Source: G963677915 sp963677915
Lineage (GTDB): Bacteria > Bacillota > Clostridia > Lachnospirales > Vallitaleaceae
NCBI GenBank assembly: GCA_963677915.2
Contig: CAXXGE010000047.1
Location: 1 to 64,000 of the forward strand
Direction of reading: 5' to 3'
Length of the DNA: 64,000 nucleotides
In this document: positions 16,196 to 25,047 of the stretch, one piece after another
How the letters are laid out: every line of letters begins with the position of its first letter
How positions within the stretch are numbered: position 1 is the stretch's first letter
Made by a program: the position numbers and the translations under genes
The notes under the pieces: generated by a model
The model's database searches: none
Told to the model about the DNA's origin: nothing
The model's input: only the letters and a program-made list of their open reading frames with translations

Positions 16196-16969
16196 ATGAA
16201 CAGAATAGATGCGAAATTCGAAAGTTTGAAAAAAGAAAACAAAAAGGCGTTTATCGCCTTTGTCACCGGCGGCGACCCTTCAGTGGAAAAGACGGAGGAG
16301 ATTGTCCTGGCGATGGAAGAGGCGGGCGCCGATATCATCGAAATAGGCATCCCCTATTCGGATCCTCTTGCCGACGGCCCAGTCATTCAGGCTGCGAGCC
16401 AACGGGCGCTGTTGAACGGCGTCAAGGTCAAGGACATCATGGAGATGGTCGGAAGGCTGAGGGAAAAGACCCAGATCCCCCTGCTTTTCCTTGTTTACTA
16501 CAATACAATCTATGTCTACGGAAAAGAACGTTTTGCAAAACAGTGCAAGGATATGGGCATCGACGGCCTGATCATTCCGGACCTTCCCCTTGAAGAAAGA
16601 CATGATTTCAAGCCTATGCTGGACAGCATGGGTATTGCCAACATCCCATTGGTTGCACCTACCTCCAAGGAAAGGGTCAAGGCGATCACAGAAGGATGCA
16701 ACGGTTTCGTCTACTGCGTTTCCTCTCTCGGGGTTACAGGTAGAGGTTCCGACTTCCACGGCAACATGGAGAACTACATGAACGAAGTACGCTCCCAGAC
16801 CGACCTGCCGCTTGCCATCGGCTTCGGTATCACAACGAAGCAGGATCTGGAGAGGCTGTCGCCTTATGCGGACGGCTTGATTGTCGGATCGGCCATCGTC
16901 AGGAAAGTGGAAGAGTCGAACGGCGATGCGGAAGTCGTGAAGGCTTTCGTCAAGGAGCTGCTTGATTAG
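16196..16969 (+). CDS. trpA: Tryptophan synthase alpha subunit
   Basis: TrpA cleaves indole-glycerol phosphate to indole, which is channelled to TrpB. The 257-residue TIM barrel has FVTGGDP, the catalytic Glu and Asp in IIEIGIPYSDPLADGP, the substrate region GIDGLIIPDLPLEE, VSSLGVTGRGSDF and AIGFGITTKQDLE. Full length. GGGAGAG precedes ATG 16196. Its last 8 bases overlap the first codons of the following ABC exporter, so the exporter is probably on the same transcript. Confidence 0.97.
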   Translation: MNRIDAKFESLKKENKKAFIAFVTGGDPSVEKTEEIVLAMEEAGADIIEIGIPYSDPLADGPVIQAASQRALLNGVKVKDIMEMVGRLREKTQIPLLFLVYYNTIYVYGKERFAKQCKDMGIDGLIIPDLPLEERHDFKPMLDSMGIANIPLVAPTSKERVKAITEGCNGFVYCVSSLGVTGRGSDFHGNMENYMNEVRSQTDLPLAIGFGITTKQDLERLSPYADGLIVGSAIVRKVEESNGDAEVVKAFVKELLD

Positions 16970-18680
16970 CTGGATAAAACAGCGTTGGCATCTGTATGCA
17001 GCGGGTATTGTCCTGATGCTTGTTGCCACATGGCTTGACATGGTGCTGCCGATCATCACAGGCAGGATTATTGACGAGGTCATCACCGGCGGCAATCAGG
17101 AAATATTCCCCATGCTGCTGATATCGATGCTGGCCATCACCGCAGGAAGGGCAGTCCTTGGCTACGGCAAGGAGATGTCCTTCAACGTGGCGGCTGCGGA
17201 TATCGTCAAAAGGCTCCGGAAGGCGCTTTTTGACCATATCCAGAGCCTTTCCCAGAGTTTTTTCGAGAAGAAGAGTGTGGGCGAGCTGATGGCGCGTGTC
17301 AAAGACGATGTGGATTATATATGGCAGGGAATTTCATTCGGCATCATGCTGGTTATTGAAATGTCCCTGTATTTTGTTGTGTCCTTTGTTTTCATGCTGT
17401 CAATCAGCTGGAAGCTGACTGTCGTCGCTGCTGTCGCCATTCCTCTGGTTGGCTGGCTGGCCTACAGGCTTGAGAGCGAAGTGGATGAAGTATACGGCCG
17501 GATCAGCGAGCAGAATGCATCGCTGAATACGACAGCCCAGGAGAATATCGCAGGCATCCGCCTGGTGAAGGCCTTCGCCAGGGAGAAGCACGAACTGCTG
17601 AAATTCTTTAAAAAGAACAAGGGCTACTATGAGCTGAATATGGAATATGCAAGAGCCATTGCCCGAAGGTTCCCCGATGTCCAGATGATCACCCGCGTCC
17701 TGCCGGTTTTTGTCGTCATTGCAGGGGGCTGGCTTGTCGTTGAAGACGGCATGACTATCGGTACGCTGGCCAAGTTCCTCGGCTACACCATGCTGGCCAT
17801 GTGGCCGATGCGCATCATCGGCTGGATTATCAGCCTGATGGCGGAAGCCAAAGGCGCGGTGAAAAAGATAGACAAGATTTTCTCTGAAGAACCGGACATC
17901 AAGGACAGTGCGGTGGCGGAAGCCCTTCCGATGGATGAAGTAAGAGGCGCAGTCGAGTTCAGGAACGTATCACTGGAGCTTGGAAGTGTGGAAATACTTA
18001 ACGATATAAGCTTCAGGATCGAAGCGGGCGGAAGCCTCGGCATCATGGGTACAACCGGATCGGGCAAGACGTCCATCGTCAACCTGCTTGAACGGTTCCA
18101 CGATCCGAAGGAAGGCGCGGTTCTGCTGGACGGCCATGACATAAGGCGTGTCAAAATCCGCGATCTGAGAAATGCCATCGCTGTAGTCATGCAGGATGTC
18201 TTCCTGTTTTCGGACAGCATCCACAACAATATCCATTTCGGAAGCGAGAAGGAACTGAGCGAAGACATGATCGCCCTGTCGGCAAAACGAGCACAGGTCC
18301 ACCAGTTCGTGGAAACGATGGAGGACAAGTATGAGACGGTCATCGGTGAACGGGGCATCGGCCTGTCCGGCGGCCAGAAGCAGCGTATCAGTATTGCGCG
18401 TGCTTTGTCGAAAGGGGCGAAGGTCCTTGTCTTTGACGATGCCACCTCTTCCCTGGACACGGAAACGGAATTCGCAGTTCAGAGTGAAATCAAGAAGCTG
18501 GCAGGGATTTCCCAGATCATCATCGGCCACAGGATTTCCTCCGTCAGACATGCAGACGAGATCCTGATCCTTGAAGGGGGCACCGTTGTCGAGAGAGGCA
18601 GCCATGAAGAGCTTCTGGCGCTGAAGGGCCGCTACTATGAAACCTATTGCGAGCAGTACGAAAGTTGCGGTGTTGACTAA
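16962..18680 (+). CDS. ABC exporter half-transporter, degenerate-site subunit
   Basis: The protein is 572 residues from TTG 16962 (AAGGAG 4-5 bases upstream), overlapping trpA. Residues about 1-290 form six membrane helices (LYAAGIVLMLVATWLDMVLP, FVVSFVFMLSISW and others). Residues about 320-572 form the ATPase: Walker A GTTGSGKT, signature LSGGQKQR. Walker B ends FDDATSSLD, with Asp where the catalytic Glu is expected. That is typical of one partner of heterodimeric exporters such as BmrCD or TmrAB. The partner gene follows with a TAATG overlap. Substrate unknown; multidrug or lipid export is the family norm. Confidence 0.88.
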   Translation: MISWIKQRWHLYAAGIVLMLVATWLDMVLPIITGRIIDEVITGGNQEIFPMLLISMLAITAGRAVLGYGKEMSFNVAAADIVKRLRKALFDHIQSLSQSFFEKKSVGELMARVKDDVDYIWQGISFGIMLVIEMSLYFVVSFVFMLSISWKLTVVAAVAIPLVGWLAYRLESEVDEVYGRISEQNASLNTTAQENIAGIRLVKAFAREKHELLKFFKKNKGYYELNMEYARAIARRFPDVQMITRVLPVFVVIAGGWLVVEDGMTIGTLAKFLGYTMLAMWPMRIIGWIISLMAEAKGAVKKIDKIFSEEPDIKDSAVAEALPMDEVRGAVEFRNVSLELGSVEILNDISFRIEAGGSLGIMGTTGSGKTSIVNLLERFHDPKEGAVLLDGHDIRRVKIRDLRNAIAVVMQDVFLFSDSIHNNIHFGSEKELSEDMIALSAKRAQVHQFVETMEDKYETVIGERGIGLSGGQKQRISIARALSKGAKVLVFDDATSSLDTETEFAVQSEIKKLAGISQIIIGHRISSVRHADEILILEGGTVVERGSHEELLALKGRYYETYCEQYESCGVD

Positions 18681-20458
18681 TGGCTTATCAAGGTTTGCGT
18701 GAAGATGAAAAAATGGAAGCATCACTCAAGTGGCCGGTCATCCGCAGGCTGCTGGGAAGATTTGTTTCCTATAAAAAAGAAGTAGCGGTGGTACTCTTGC
18801 TGATGGGCATTGTCATCGCCATCAATTCCATCAATCCGATTATTTTGAAGATTGCCATAGACGATTACGCAGCAAAGGGAAAGACGGCAGGCCTGCTTCC
18901 TTTGGCGGGCCTGACACTGGCCATCAACCTGTTCTCCAGGTGGGCGACCAAGTGGCGCATCCTTAAGATGTCCGAGGTGGCAAACGACATCCTGATGCAC
19001 ATAAGGCAGGAACTTTACAGGCATCTCCAGTCGCTGTCCTTCACCTTTTTCGACAACAGGCCCGTGGGCAAGATACTGGCTCGGGTCGTCGGCGACGTGA
19101 ATTCCCTCAAGGACATGCTGATCAACAGCGTGACCTCGTTGATACCGGACCTGGTCCAGGTGGCCGTCGTGCTTGTCATCATGCTGGTTCTGAATGCGAA
19201 GCTGGCGATTGCGGCGGTCGTGTTCCTTCCGATGCTGGTAGCCACGATGTATTTCGTTCAGATCAAGGCCCATCGAAGGTGGCAGGTGTACAGGAAAAAG
19301 AACGCGACGATGAATGCCTATGTCCATGAGGATTTTTCCGGTATCAAGGTGGTGCAGAGCTATTCGGCGGAAGGGCAGACGAGCGGGGAGTTTGAGAAGA
19401 TTCTTACCGAACACAGAAAATCCTTTATCAGCGCTGCCAGACTGAACGCTTTTTTCTGGCCTTTGACGGAGCTTTCCTGGGGTATCGGCAATGCGGCGGT
19501 CTTCATGCTCGGCGTGCGACTGAATCTCCAGGGGGAACTTGAAATCGGGACGCTGCTGGCGTTTACGTCCTACATCGGCATGTTCTGGCAGCCAATCATG
19601 AACCTGAGCAACTTCTACAACCAGCTGGTTACGAATCTGGCCGGTGCTGAAAGGATTTTTGATATACTGGATACAGAGCCGGATATCAAGGACAGCGAAG
19701 AGGCGATCGAACTGGATGATGTCGAAGGGGAGGTCGTTTTCGAGAACGTGACCTTCAGCTATGACAACGAGAACATCGTATTGAAAGACTTAAGCTTTAC
19801 CGTCGAGAAGGGAAGCACGGTGGCACTGGTGGGACCGACTGGCGCAGGGAAGACGACGATTGTCAATCTCCTGAGCAGGTTCTACGAGACCCGGGATGGG
19901 AAAATACTGCTCGATGGGCAGGATGTGCGTTCCGTGACAATGGAAAGCCTTAGAAAACGGATGGGTATCATGACCCAGGACACCTTCCTGTTCACCGGGA
20001 CGGTTAGGGAGAATATCCGATACGGCAGGCTTGATGCCACAGATCAGGAAATCGAGGCGGCGGCCAAAGCGGTGAGTGCCCATGATTTCATCATGAGCCT
20101 TCCCGAGGGCTATGAAACCGACCTGAACGAGCGGGGCACCCGTCTTTCGGTGGGACAGCGACAGCTGATCGCTTTCGCTAGGACGATCCTTTCGGAGCCG
20201 AGAATTCTGATCCTCGATGAAGCCACTTCGAGCATCGATACCCATACGGAGCGAGCGGTCCAGAAAGGCATTGAAACGCTTCTTAAAGGCAGGACTTCCT
20301 TCGTCATTGCCCACCGCCTGTCGACGATCAAGCGGGCGGACAGGATTTTTGTTGTGGATGGCCAGGGCATCGTCGAATCGGGCAGCCATGATGAACTGCT
20401 GGAAATGGAAGGGCTGTACCACAAACTGTACCTGCGCACAGCGCAGATGCTGGGATAA
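18680..20458 (+). CDS. ABC exporter half-transporter, active-site subunit
   Basis: The protein is 592 residues; ATG 18680 shares its A with the preceding stop (TAATG). Six membrane helices occupy about residues 25-320. The ATPase has Walker A GPTGAGKT, signature LSVGQRQL (a common variant in the YheH/BmrD partner), and Walker B LILDEATSSID with the catalytic Glu present. The switch His is in FVIAHRLSTI. With the previous subunit it should form a heterodimer with one degenerate and one active site. The link to the trp genes is positional only: the genes overlap, so they share a message unless an internal promoter exists. Confidence 0.9.
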   Translation: MAYQGLREDEKMEASLKWPVIRRLLGRFVSYKKEVAVVLLLMGIVIAINSINPIILKIAIDDYAAKGKTAGLLPLAGLTLAINLFSRWATKWRILKMSEVANDILMHIRQELYRHLQSLSFTFFDNRPVGKILARVVGDVNSLKDMLINSVTSLIPDLVQVAVVLVIMLVLNAKLAIAAVVFLPMLVATMYFVQIKAHRRWQVYRKKNATMNAYVHEDFSGIKVVQSYSAEGQTSGEFEKILTEHRKSFISAARLNAFFWPLTELSWGIGNAAVFMLGVRLNLQGELEIGTLLAFTSYIGMFWQPIMNLSNFYNQLVTNLAGAERIFDILDTEPDIKDSEEAIELDDVEGEVVFENVTFSYDNENIVLKDLSFTVEKGSTVALVGPTGAGKTTIVNLLSRFYETRDGKILLDGQDVRSVTMESLRKRMGIMTQDTFLFTGTVRENIRYGRLDATDQEIEAAAKAVSAHDFIMSLPEGYETDLNERGTRLSVGQRQLIAFARTILSEPRILILDEATSSIDTHTERAVQKGIETLLKGRTSFVIAHRLSTIKRADRIFVVDGQGIVESGSHDELLEMEGLYHKLYLRTAQMLG

Positions 20459-20484
20459 GACAAGTCAAATCAGGAGGGAAGACT

Positions 20485-20961
20485 ATGGAAAACAAAGCTA
20501 AGTATCTTGCTGTCGCTGGCATTATTGCTGCGATCTACGTGGTTCTCGTTCAAGTGTTCGCATTCATGGGGTTCGGACCGATCCAGTTCCGTGTGGCGGA
20601 GGCGCTGACAATCATGCCTTACTTCACGCCGGCGGCGGTTCCTGGGCTCTTTATCGGATGCCTGATGGCAAACCTTCTGGGTGGCGCCATGATGGCGGAC
20701 GTGGTATTCGGATCTCTTACAACGCTGGTCGCCGCGTTCTTGTCCTACAAGCTTCGGAAGAAGCGCTTTTTCGTAGGGCTGCCGCCCGTCGTGCTGAATG
20801 CAATCGTCATACCGTTTATCCTGAAGTACAGCTACGGCGTACCCGAAGGCATCCCGTTCATGATGCTGACCATCCTGGCCGGACAGGCCATCGCCGTCTA
20901 CGGCCTCGGAGCACCGCTGCTGCTCGCGCTTGAGCCGCTGAAAGGCAGACTATTCAAATAG
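20485..20961 (+). CDS. queT: QueT family ECF transporter S component
   Basis: The protein is 158 residues, very hydrophobic, with about five or six membrane segments. The start KYLAVAGIIAAIYVVLVQVF, then FGPIQFRVAEALTIMPYFTPAAVPGLFIGC, is the recognisable QueT pattern (the stretch is described in two parts here). QueT proteins are substrate-binding S components proposed to import queuosine precursors. They need the shared EcfAA'T module, which is not in the window. No preQ1 riboswitch is visible in the 26 bp upstream. It is the last gene of the trp-exporter run. Its end overlaps the convergent aminopeptidase gene by 8 bp. Confidence 0.85.
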   Translation: MENKAKYLAVAGIIAAIYVVLVQVFAFMGFGPIQFRVAEALTIMPYFTPAAVPGLFIGCLMANLLGGAMMADVVFGSLTTLVAAFLSYKLRKKRFFVGLPPVVLNAIVIPFILKYSYGVPEGIPFMMLTILAGQAIAVYGLGAPLLLALEPLKGRLFK

Positions 20962-22072
20962 AGGTAGTGACAGGGTTCAGCGGCTCCAGCTCCGGTACGA
21001 CAAACCGGCCGTCCTTGCGGATCAGCACGTCGTCGAAGTAGATTTCGCCGCCGCCGTAGCTGGGTGTCTGGATGCAGACGAGGTCCCAGTGGACAGCGGA
21101 GCGGTTGCTGTTGTCGCAGATGCTGTAGGCGTTGCCCGGCGTGAAGTGGAAGCTTCCCATGATCTTCTCGTCGAAGAGGGTATCCTTCATCGGATCCAGG
21201 ATATAGGGATTGACCCCCAATGCGAACTCGCCGATGTAGCGGGCACCCTCGTCCGTATCGAACACCTCATTGATGCGCTTCGTATCGTTTGCAGACGCCT
21301 CCACGATCTTGCCGTCCTTGAAGGTCAGCTTGATGTGCTCGTAAGTGAAGCTGTTGTAAAGGGCAGGCGCCGTATAGCTCAGGGTGCCGTTCACCGATTC
21401 CCTGAGAGGCGCAGTGAAAACCTCGCCGTCGGGAATGTTCAGCTCGCCGGCGCATTTGATGGCAGGCATGCCCTTGATCGAGAAGGACAGATCGGTGCCG
21501 GGGCCTATGATCTTCACCCGGTCCGTCTTTTCCATCAGCGCCACCAGGGCATCCATGGCAAGGGACATCTTCCCGTAGTCCAGGTTGCACACATTGAAAT
21601 AGAAATCCTCGAAAGCAGCGGTGCCCATACCGGCCAGCTGTGCCATTGAAGCATTCGGATACCTCAGGACAACCCATTTCGTATCCTTGACACGAATCTC
21701 CGAATGGACCGGCTTGGAAAACCAGGTCTGGTAGAGAGCCATCTTCTCGGTGGAAACCTCCGCCCACTCAGTGGCATTTTCGGAGCCGCGGATACCGATA
21801 TAGCAGTCCATCTCCTTCATGCGCACCGATTCCCATTTGGCCTTCAGCTCCCACAGTTCCTTGGTGCCTTCCATCAGCTGTTCACGCATGACCCGCGTGT
21901 TGGATTCCTGCAGGAAAGGCAGTCCCCCTGCAGCATACACTTCACGCACCAGCTGGACAGCCAGGTCATCCGTATCATGACCAATGAATTCGATAAGTAC
22001 CTTCTCACCAGGCTGAACCCGGCATGAGTAATTCACTAGATTTTTCGCCAACATTTCAATTCTCTGATCCAT
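20954..22072 (-). CDS. Aminopeptidase, M29 family (AmpS/PepS-like)
   Basis: The protein is 372 residues. M29 enzymes are dimetallic, cytoplasmic aminopeptidases that release N-terminal residues from peptides. Family features are the N-terminal ENLVNYSCRVQPGEKVLIEF-like segment (here LAKNLVNYSCRVQPGEKVLI), IIGPGTDLSFSIKG, CAGELNIPDGEVFTAPL with the metal-ligand Glu residues, and VHWDLVCIQTPSYGGGEIYF near the end, whose His and Asp are also ligands. Slightly shorter than the 410-residue family average. Its 3' end overlaps queT on the other strand, and no terminator separates them. Confidence 0.9.
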   Translation of the reverse strand: MDQRIEMLAKNLVNYSCRVQPGEKVLIEFIGHDTDDLAVQLVREVYAAGGLPFLQESNTRVMREQLMEGTKELWELKAKWESVRMKEMDCYIGIRGSENATEWAEVSTEKMALYQTWFSKPVHSEIRVKDTKWVVLRYPNASMAQLAGMGTAAFEDFYFNVCNLDYGKMSLAMDALVALMEKTDRVKIIGPGTDLSFSIKGMPAIKCAGELNIPDGEVFTAPLRESVNGTLSYTAPALYNSFTYEHIKLTFKDGKIVEASANDTKRINEVFDTDEGARYIGEFALGVNPYILDPMKDTLFDEKIMGSFHFTPGNAYSICDNSNRSAVHWDLVCIQTPSYGGGEIYFDDVLIRKDGRFVVPELEPLNPVTTSI

Positions 22073-22182
22073 AAGTCTCCCTTCTTTACATATCCTTACA
22101 TTTTTCCTATCTTGACACTGAGTATAACAAACCCTAAACTGAAGTTAAAGACAAACCTTTACTTACTCTGGAGGAACTATAA

Positions 22183-23925
22183 ATGAAACATCTCGCTGCA
22201 AAAGCCGCCATTTTAATATTGCTCGCAATCATCGCCTTTTACAGTGCGGTGATCGGGCTCCTGCAGTTCTCCCTGTTCGACGACATGCACGAAAAAAAAG
22301 ACCTGGAAGCCTACCTGAAAGAAACCTCAGATCACAGCTATGCCGATGGGAAGCTGCACCTGACGATACCCGCCGACGTGATTTCCACAGAATTCGAAAA
22401 AAACGCTGAAGGGCTGTGGACCTACCAGCCCGAGACGGGGCGTCTTGTTTCCAATGCAACGATGTACGGCTTTTATGTGCCTTTGTCCTTCGACCTGATT
22501 GTATCTGAAGTTGAACAGAAGGGCATCTACTTCAGTTACGACAACCTTGCGATGGGTTCCCATCATTGGCCATCCTTGGGCCTGTGGGGACGCCTTGCCA
22601 AGGCGAACATCGTCGACCCGCTGTTTCCATATATAGTCGACCTTACCAAGACAGATCCGTACGGGCTCCTCAATCCTGAAAAAATCGAGAAAAACGAAAC
22701 AGGCCTGATAGCCACTTTTACAGTCGACAGGGAAAAAGTCATGAACCTGATTACCGAGATGAGGGGGCATGTTTCGGAAGACCTCGCCAACGGTTTCGCC
22801 GTTTCAGACAACATCAGCAAACAGAAAGCAGCCCAGTGGATGACGGACAGGAAAGCCTTGTCGGATGAGGACATCACACTGCTTCTGGAAGATGCCTTCG
22901 GCGCAAAAAACATTTCCAACTACATGCTGCTCCTGATTGATGCCGATACTGCTGCGAACCTTACGAGAGACCTGCCGCTCGTTTTCGGATATCTGGACAC
23001 GGCGCTCCTTGACAGCAAGCGCTACGAACTCGTCGGGGAAGCAATCGAAAGCTATGCCGACCTCCTGAACGGCCTCTACAAGGGTTACCTGGAAGACGGC
23101 ACTGTCATCGTCAGCTATGGCAGAGCCTACAGTCCGGACCTGGGCGGCACCCTTGGATTTGCTGAAGCAGCGGAAAAGGAGAACCTGGAAGTGCCAGCCG
23201 AGATCCTGGAGAAACTGTCGGTAGCCTTCGATCCTGCAGATGGGACGCCTGTGGCAGTTTATGATGTGGACGGCAGTAATGTCATCCTTTTCACAGACGA
23301 AGGCCGTACGGAGATGGAGAAGGAAAACTACGAGATCAGATATCCGAAAATCCAGCCGCCTGAGCCTACAAGGGAAATCGGCGCTGCTACATGGAACAGC
23401 TTCGAGAAGACGCTGAAGAACTATTTCCAGGTGGATGAAGTTTTCATCAGATACCTTTCGGAAGACGGTATGCAGGCCTTCGTTATCGCTTCTCCGGAGG
23501 ACGACTACCAGAATTACTGGGTGATGACAATGGAACTTTCCGCAGACGGAAAATCCTGGATCATTACAGACGACAACGTGGAAAGCCTTGCAGCACTCGC
23601 CGAATCCCAGCCGCTCTTCAACATGGACCTTGCGACCAACGAATTTGAACATGTGCGGGTCTACCCGCTGCAGGAAGGGGACAAGGCGCTCATTATCGAG
23701 CAGCTGATCGAGAAGGGCTACCTGAACAAAGGCGACGGGGTGAGCATCGATTACTGTTCCTATGACGGCACCTATATTTCCTTTAGGCTGACCAGCGGCG
23801 TCGAGTACGTTTACAAGGTCGAGGAAATGTACCTGGCCATCCTGCTTCTTAAGGAAGCGGCCATCGAACGGTGGGCGGATGTGCCTGATATGCTGTTGCT
23901 TGATGAGCCGACGGAGTTCATGTAA
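22183..23925 (+). CDS. Hypothetical exported or membrane-anchored protein, 580 aa
   Basis: I do not recognise a family. The 580 residues start with a single hydrophobic segment (AILILLAIIAFYSAVIGLLQ, residues about 9-28) that is a signal anchor or uncleaved signal. The remainder is soluble, acidic and rich in Asp, Glu and Tyr, with no Cys-rich or repeat pattern, so it is probably an extracytoplasmic domain. GGAGG precedes ATG 22183. It stands between the divergent aminopeptidase and the phosphofructokinase gene, 48 bp before the latter. Codon use and composition match its neighbours, so it does not look recently acquired. Confidence 0.7.
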   Translation: MKHLAAKAAILILLAIIAFYSAVIGLLQFSLFDDMHEKKDLEAYLKETSDHSYADGKLHLTIPADVISTEFEKNAEGLWTYQPETGRLVSNATMYGFYVPLSFDLIVSEVEQKGIYFSYDNLAMGSHHWPSLGLWGRLAKANIVDPLFPYIVDLTKTDPYGLLNPEKIEKNETGLIATFTVDREKVMNLITEMRGHVSEDLANGFAVSDNISKQKAAQWMTDRKALSDEDITLLLEDAFGAKNISNYMLLLIDADTAANLTRDLPLVFGYLDTALLDSKRYELVGEAIESYADLLNGLYKGYLEDGTVIVSYGRAYSPDLGGTLGFAEAAEKENLEVPAEILEKLSVAFDPADGTPVAVYDVDGSNVILFTDEGRTEMEKENYEIRYPKIQPPEPTREIGAATWNSFEKTLKNYFQVDEVFIRYLSEDGMQAFVIASPEDDYQNYWVMTMELSADGKSWIITDDNVESLAALAESQPLFNMDLATNEFEHVRVYPLQEGDKALIIEQLIEKGYLNKGDGVSIDYCSYDGTYISFRLTSGVEYVYKVEEMYLAILLLKEAAIERWADVPDMLLLDEPTEFM

Positions 23926-23973
23926 AATATAAGTTAACCAATAGTACGATTGATATCAGATGGGAGTGGTATT

Positions 23974-25047
23974 GTGAAACGTAGAATAGGCATACTGACC
24001 AGCGGTGGAGACTGCCCGGGACTCAATGCAGCAATCAGAGGCGTGGCGAAAGCTTCCTACGGCATGTTCGACTGTGAAATCGTAGGTATACGCGATGGAT
24101 TTCAGGGATTGATAGACAATGACTACAGACTGATGCTGCCCAGGGATTTTTCGGGTATCCTGACACGCGGCGGCACAATTCTCGGTACCCACAGAACACC
24201 TTTCAAAATGATGCGCGTCATTGAAGAGGACGGCGTGGATAAAGTCAAAAACATGGTTGAAAACTATGAGAAGCTGGAACTTGACTGCATTGTCACCCTC
24301 GGTGGCAATGGCACCCACAAAAATGCCAACCTCTTAAGGGAGGAAGGCCTTAACGTCGTCGCCCTGCCGAAGACGATCGACAACGACATATGGGGCACCG
24401 ATGTGACTTTCGGTTTCCACAGCGCCGTCGATATCGCAACAGAGGTGGTAGACAGAATACATACAACGGCAGACTCCCACGACCGCGTCATGCTGATCGA
24501 ACTGATGGGCAACAAAGCGGGATGGCTGACGCTCTATGCAGGCATTGCAGGCGGCGCCGATGTCATTCTGATTCCGGAAATTCCCTACTCGCCTGAAAAA
24601 GTGTTTGAAGCTCTCGAGATGCGGCAAAGGCAGGGCAAGGAGTTTTCCATCATTTGCGTGGCGGAAGGTGCCATGAGCGTGGAAGAGTCCAAAATGAAGA
24701 AAAAAGAGTTCAAAGCCAACAGGGCGGACATGGCCCATCCTTCCGTTTCCTACAGGCTTGCTGAAAGAATCACCAGGGAACTTGGCCTGGAAACACGGGT
24801 CACCATCCCTGGTCATCAGCAGCGCGGCGGATCCCCATCACCCTATGACCGGGTTCTGGCTACGATGATGGGCGCATTTGCAGCCAAGCTGATTGCAGAC
24901 AAGGATTACGGCAAGACCGTCTCATTCAAAAACAACGAAGTGGTGGCGACACCCCTCGAAGAAGTGGCAGGAAGGCTGAAGAATGTATCACCTGACGACG
25001 AACTCATCAGAATATCCAAATTGGTTGGGCTTTCATTTGGCAACTAG
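23974..25047 (+). CDS. 6-phosphofructokinase (ATP- or mixed-substrate group)
   Basis: Phosphorylates fructose 6-phosphate to the 1,6-bisphosphate. The 357 residues from GTG 23974 (GGGAGTGG upstream) begin KRRIGILTSGGDCPGLNAA. The catalytic loop is PKTIDNDI, the effector or substrate region is GFHSAVD, and the C-terminal part is PGHQQRGGSPSPYDRV. The donor-site motif is GGNGTHKNA. Gly at its first variable place fits ATP use, while Asn for Asp and Lys further on resemble the mixed-substrate/PPi subfamily. Phosphoryl donor is therefore uncertain. Its stop overlaps the next gene's start region. Confidence 0.9.
   Translation: MKRRIGILTSGGDCPGLNAAIRGVAKASYGMFDCEIVGIRDGFQGLIDNDYRLMLPRDFSGILTRGGTILGTHRTPFKMMRVIEEDGVDKVKNMVENYEKLELDCIVTLGGNGTHKNANLLREEGLNVVALPKTIDNDIWGTDVTFGFHSAVDIATEVVDRIHTTADSHDRVMLIELMGNKAGWLTLYAGIAGGADVILIPEIPYSPEKVFEALEMRQRQGKEFSIICVAEGAMSVEESKMKKKEFKANRADMAHPSVSYRLAERITRELGLETRVTIPGHQQRGGSPSPYDRVLATMMGAFAAKLIADKDYGKTVSFKNNEVVATPLEEVAGRLKNVSPDDELIRISKLVGLSFGN

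Noticed and set aside
20459..20484. preQ1 riboswitch before queT
   Set aside because: Only 26 bp separate the genes, and no preQ1 aptamer motif is present.
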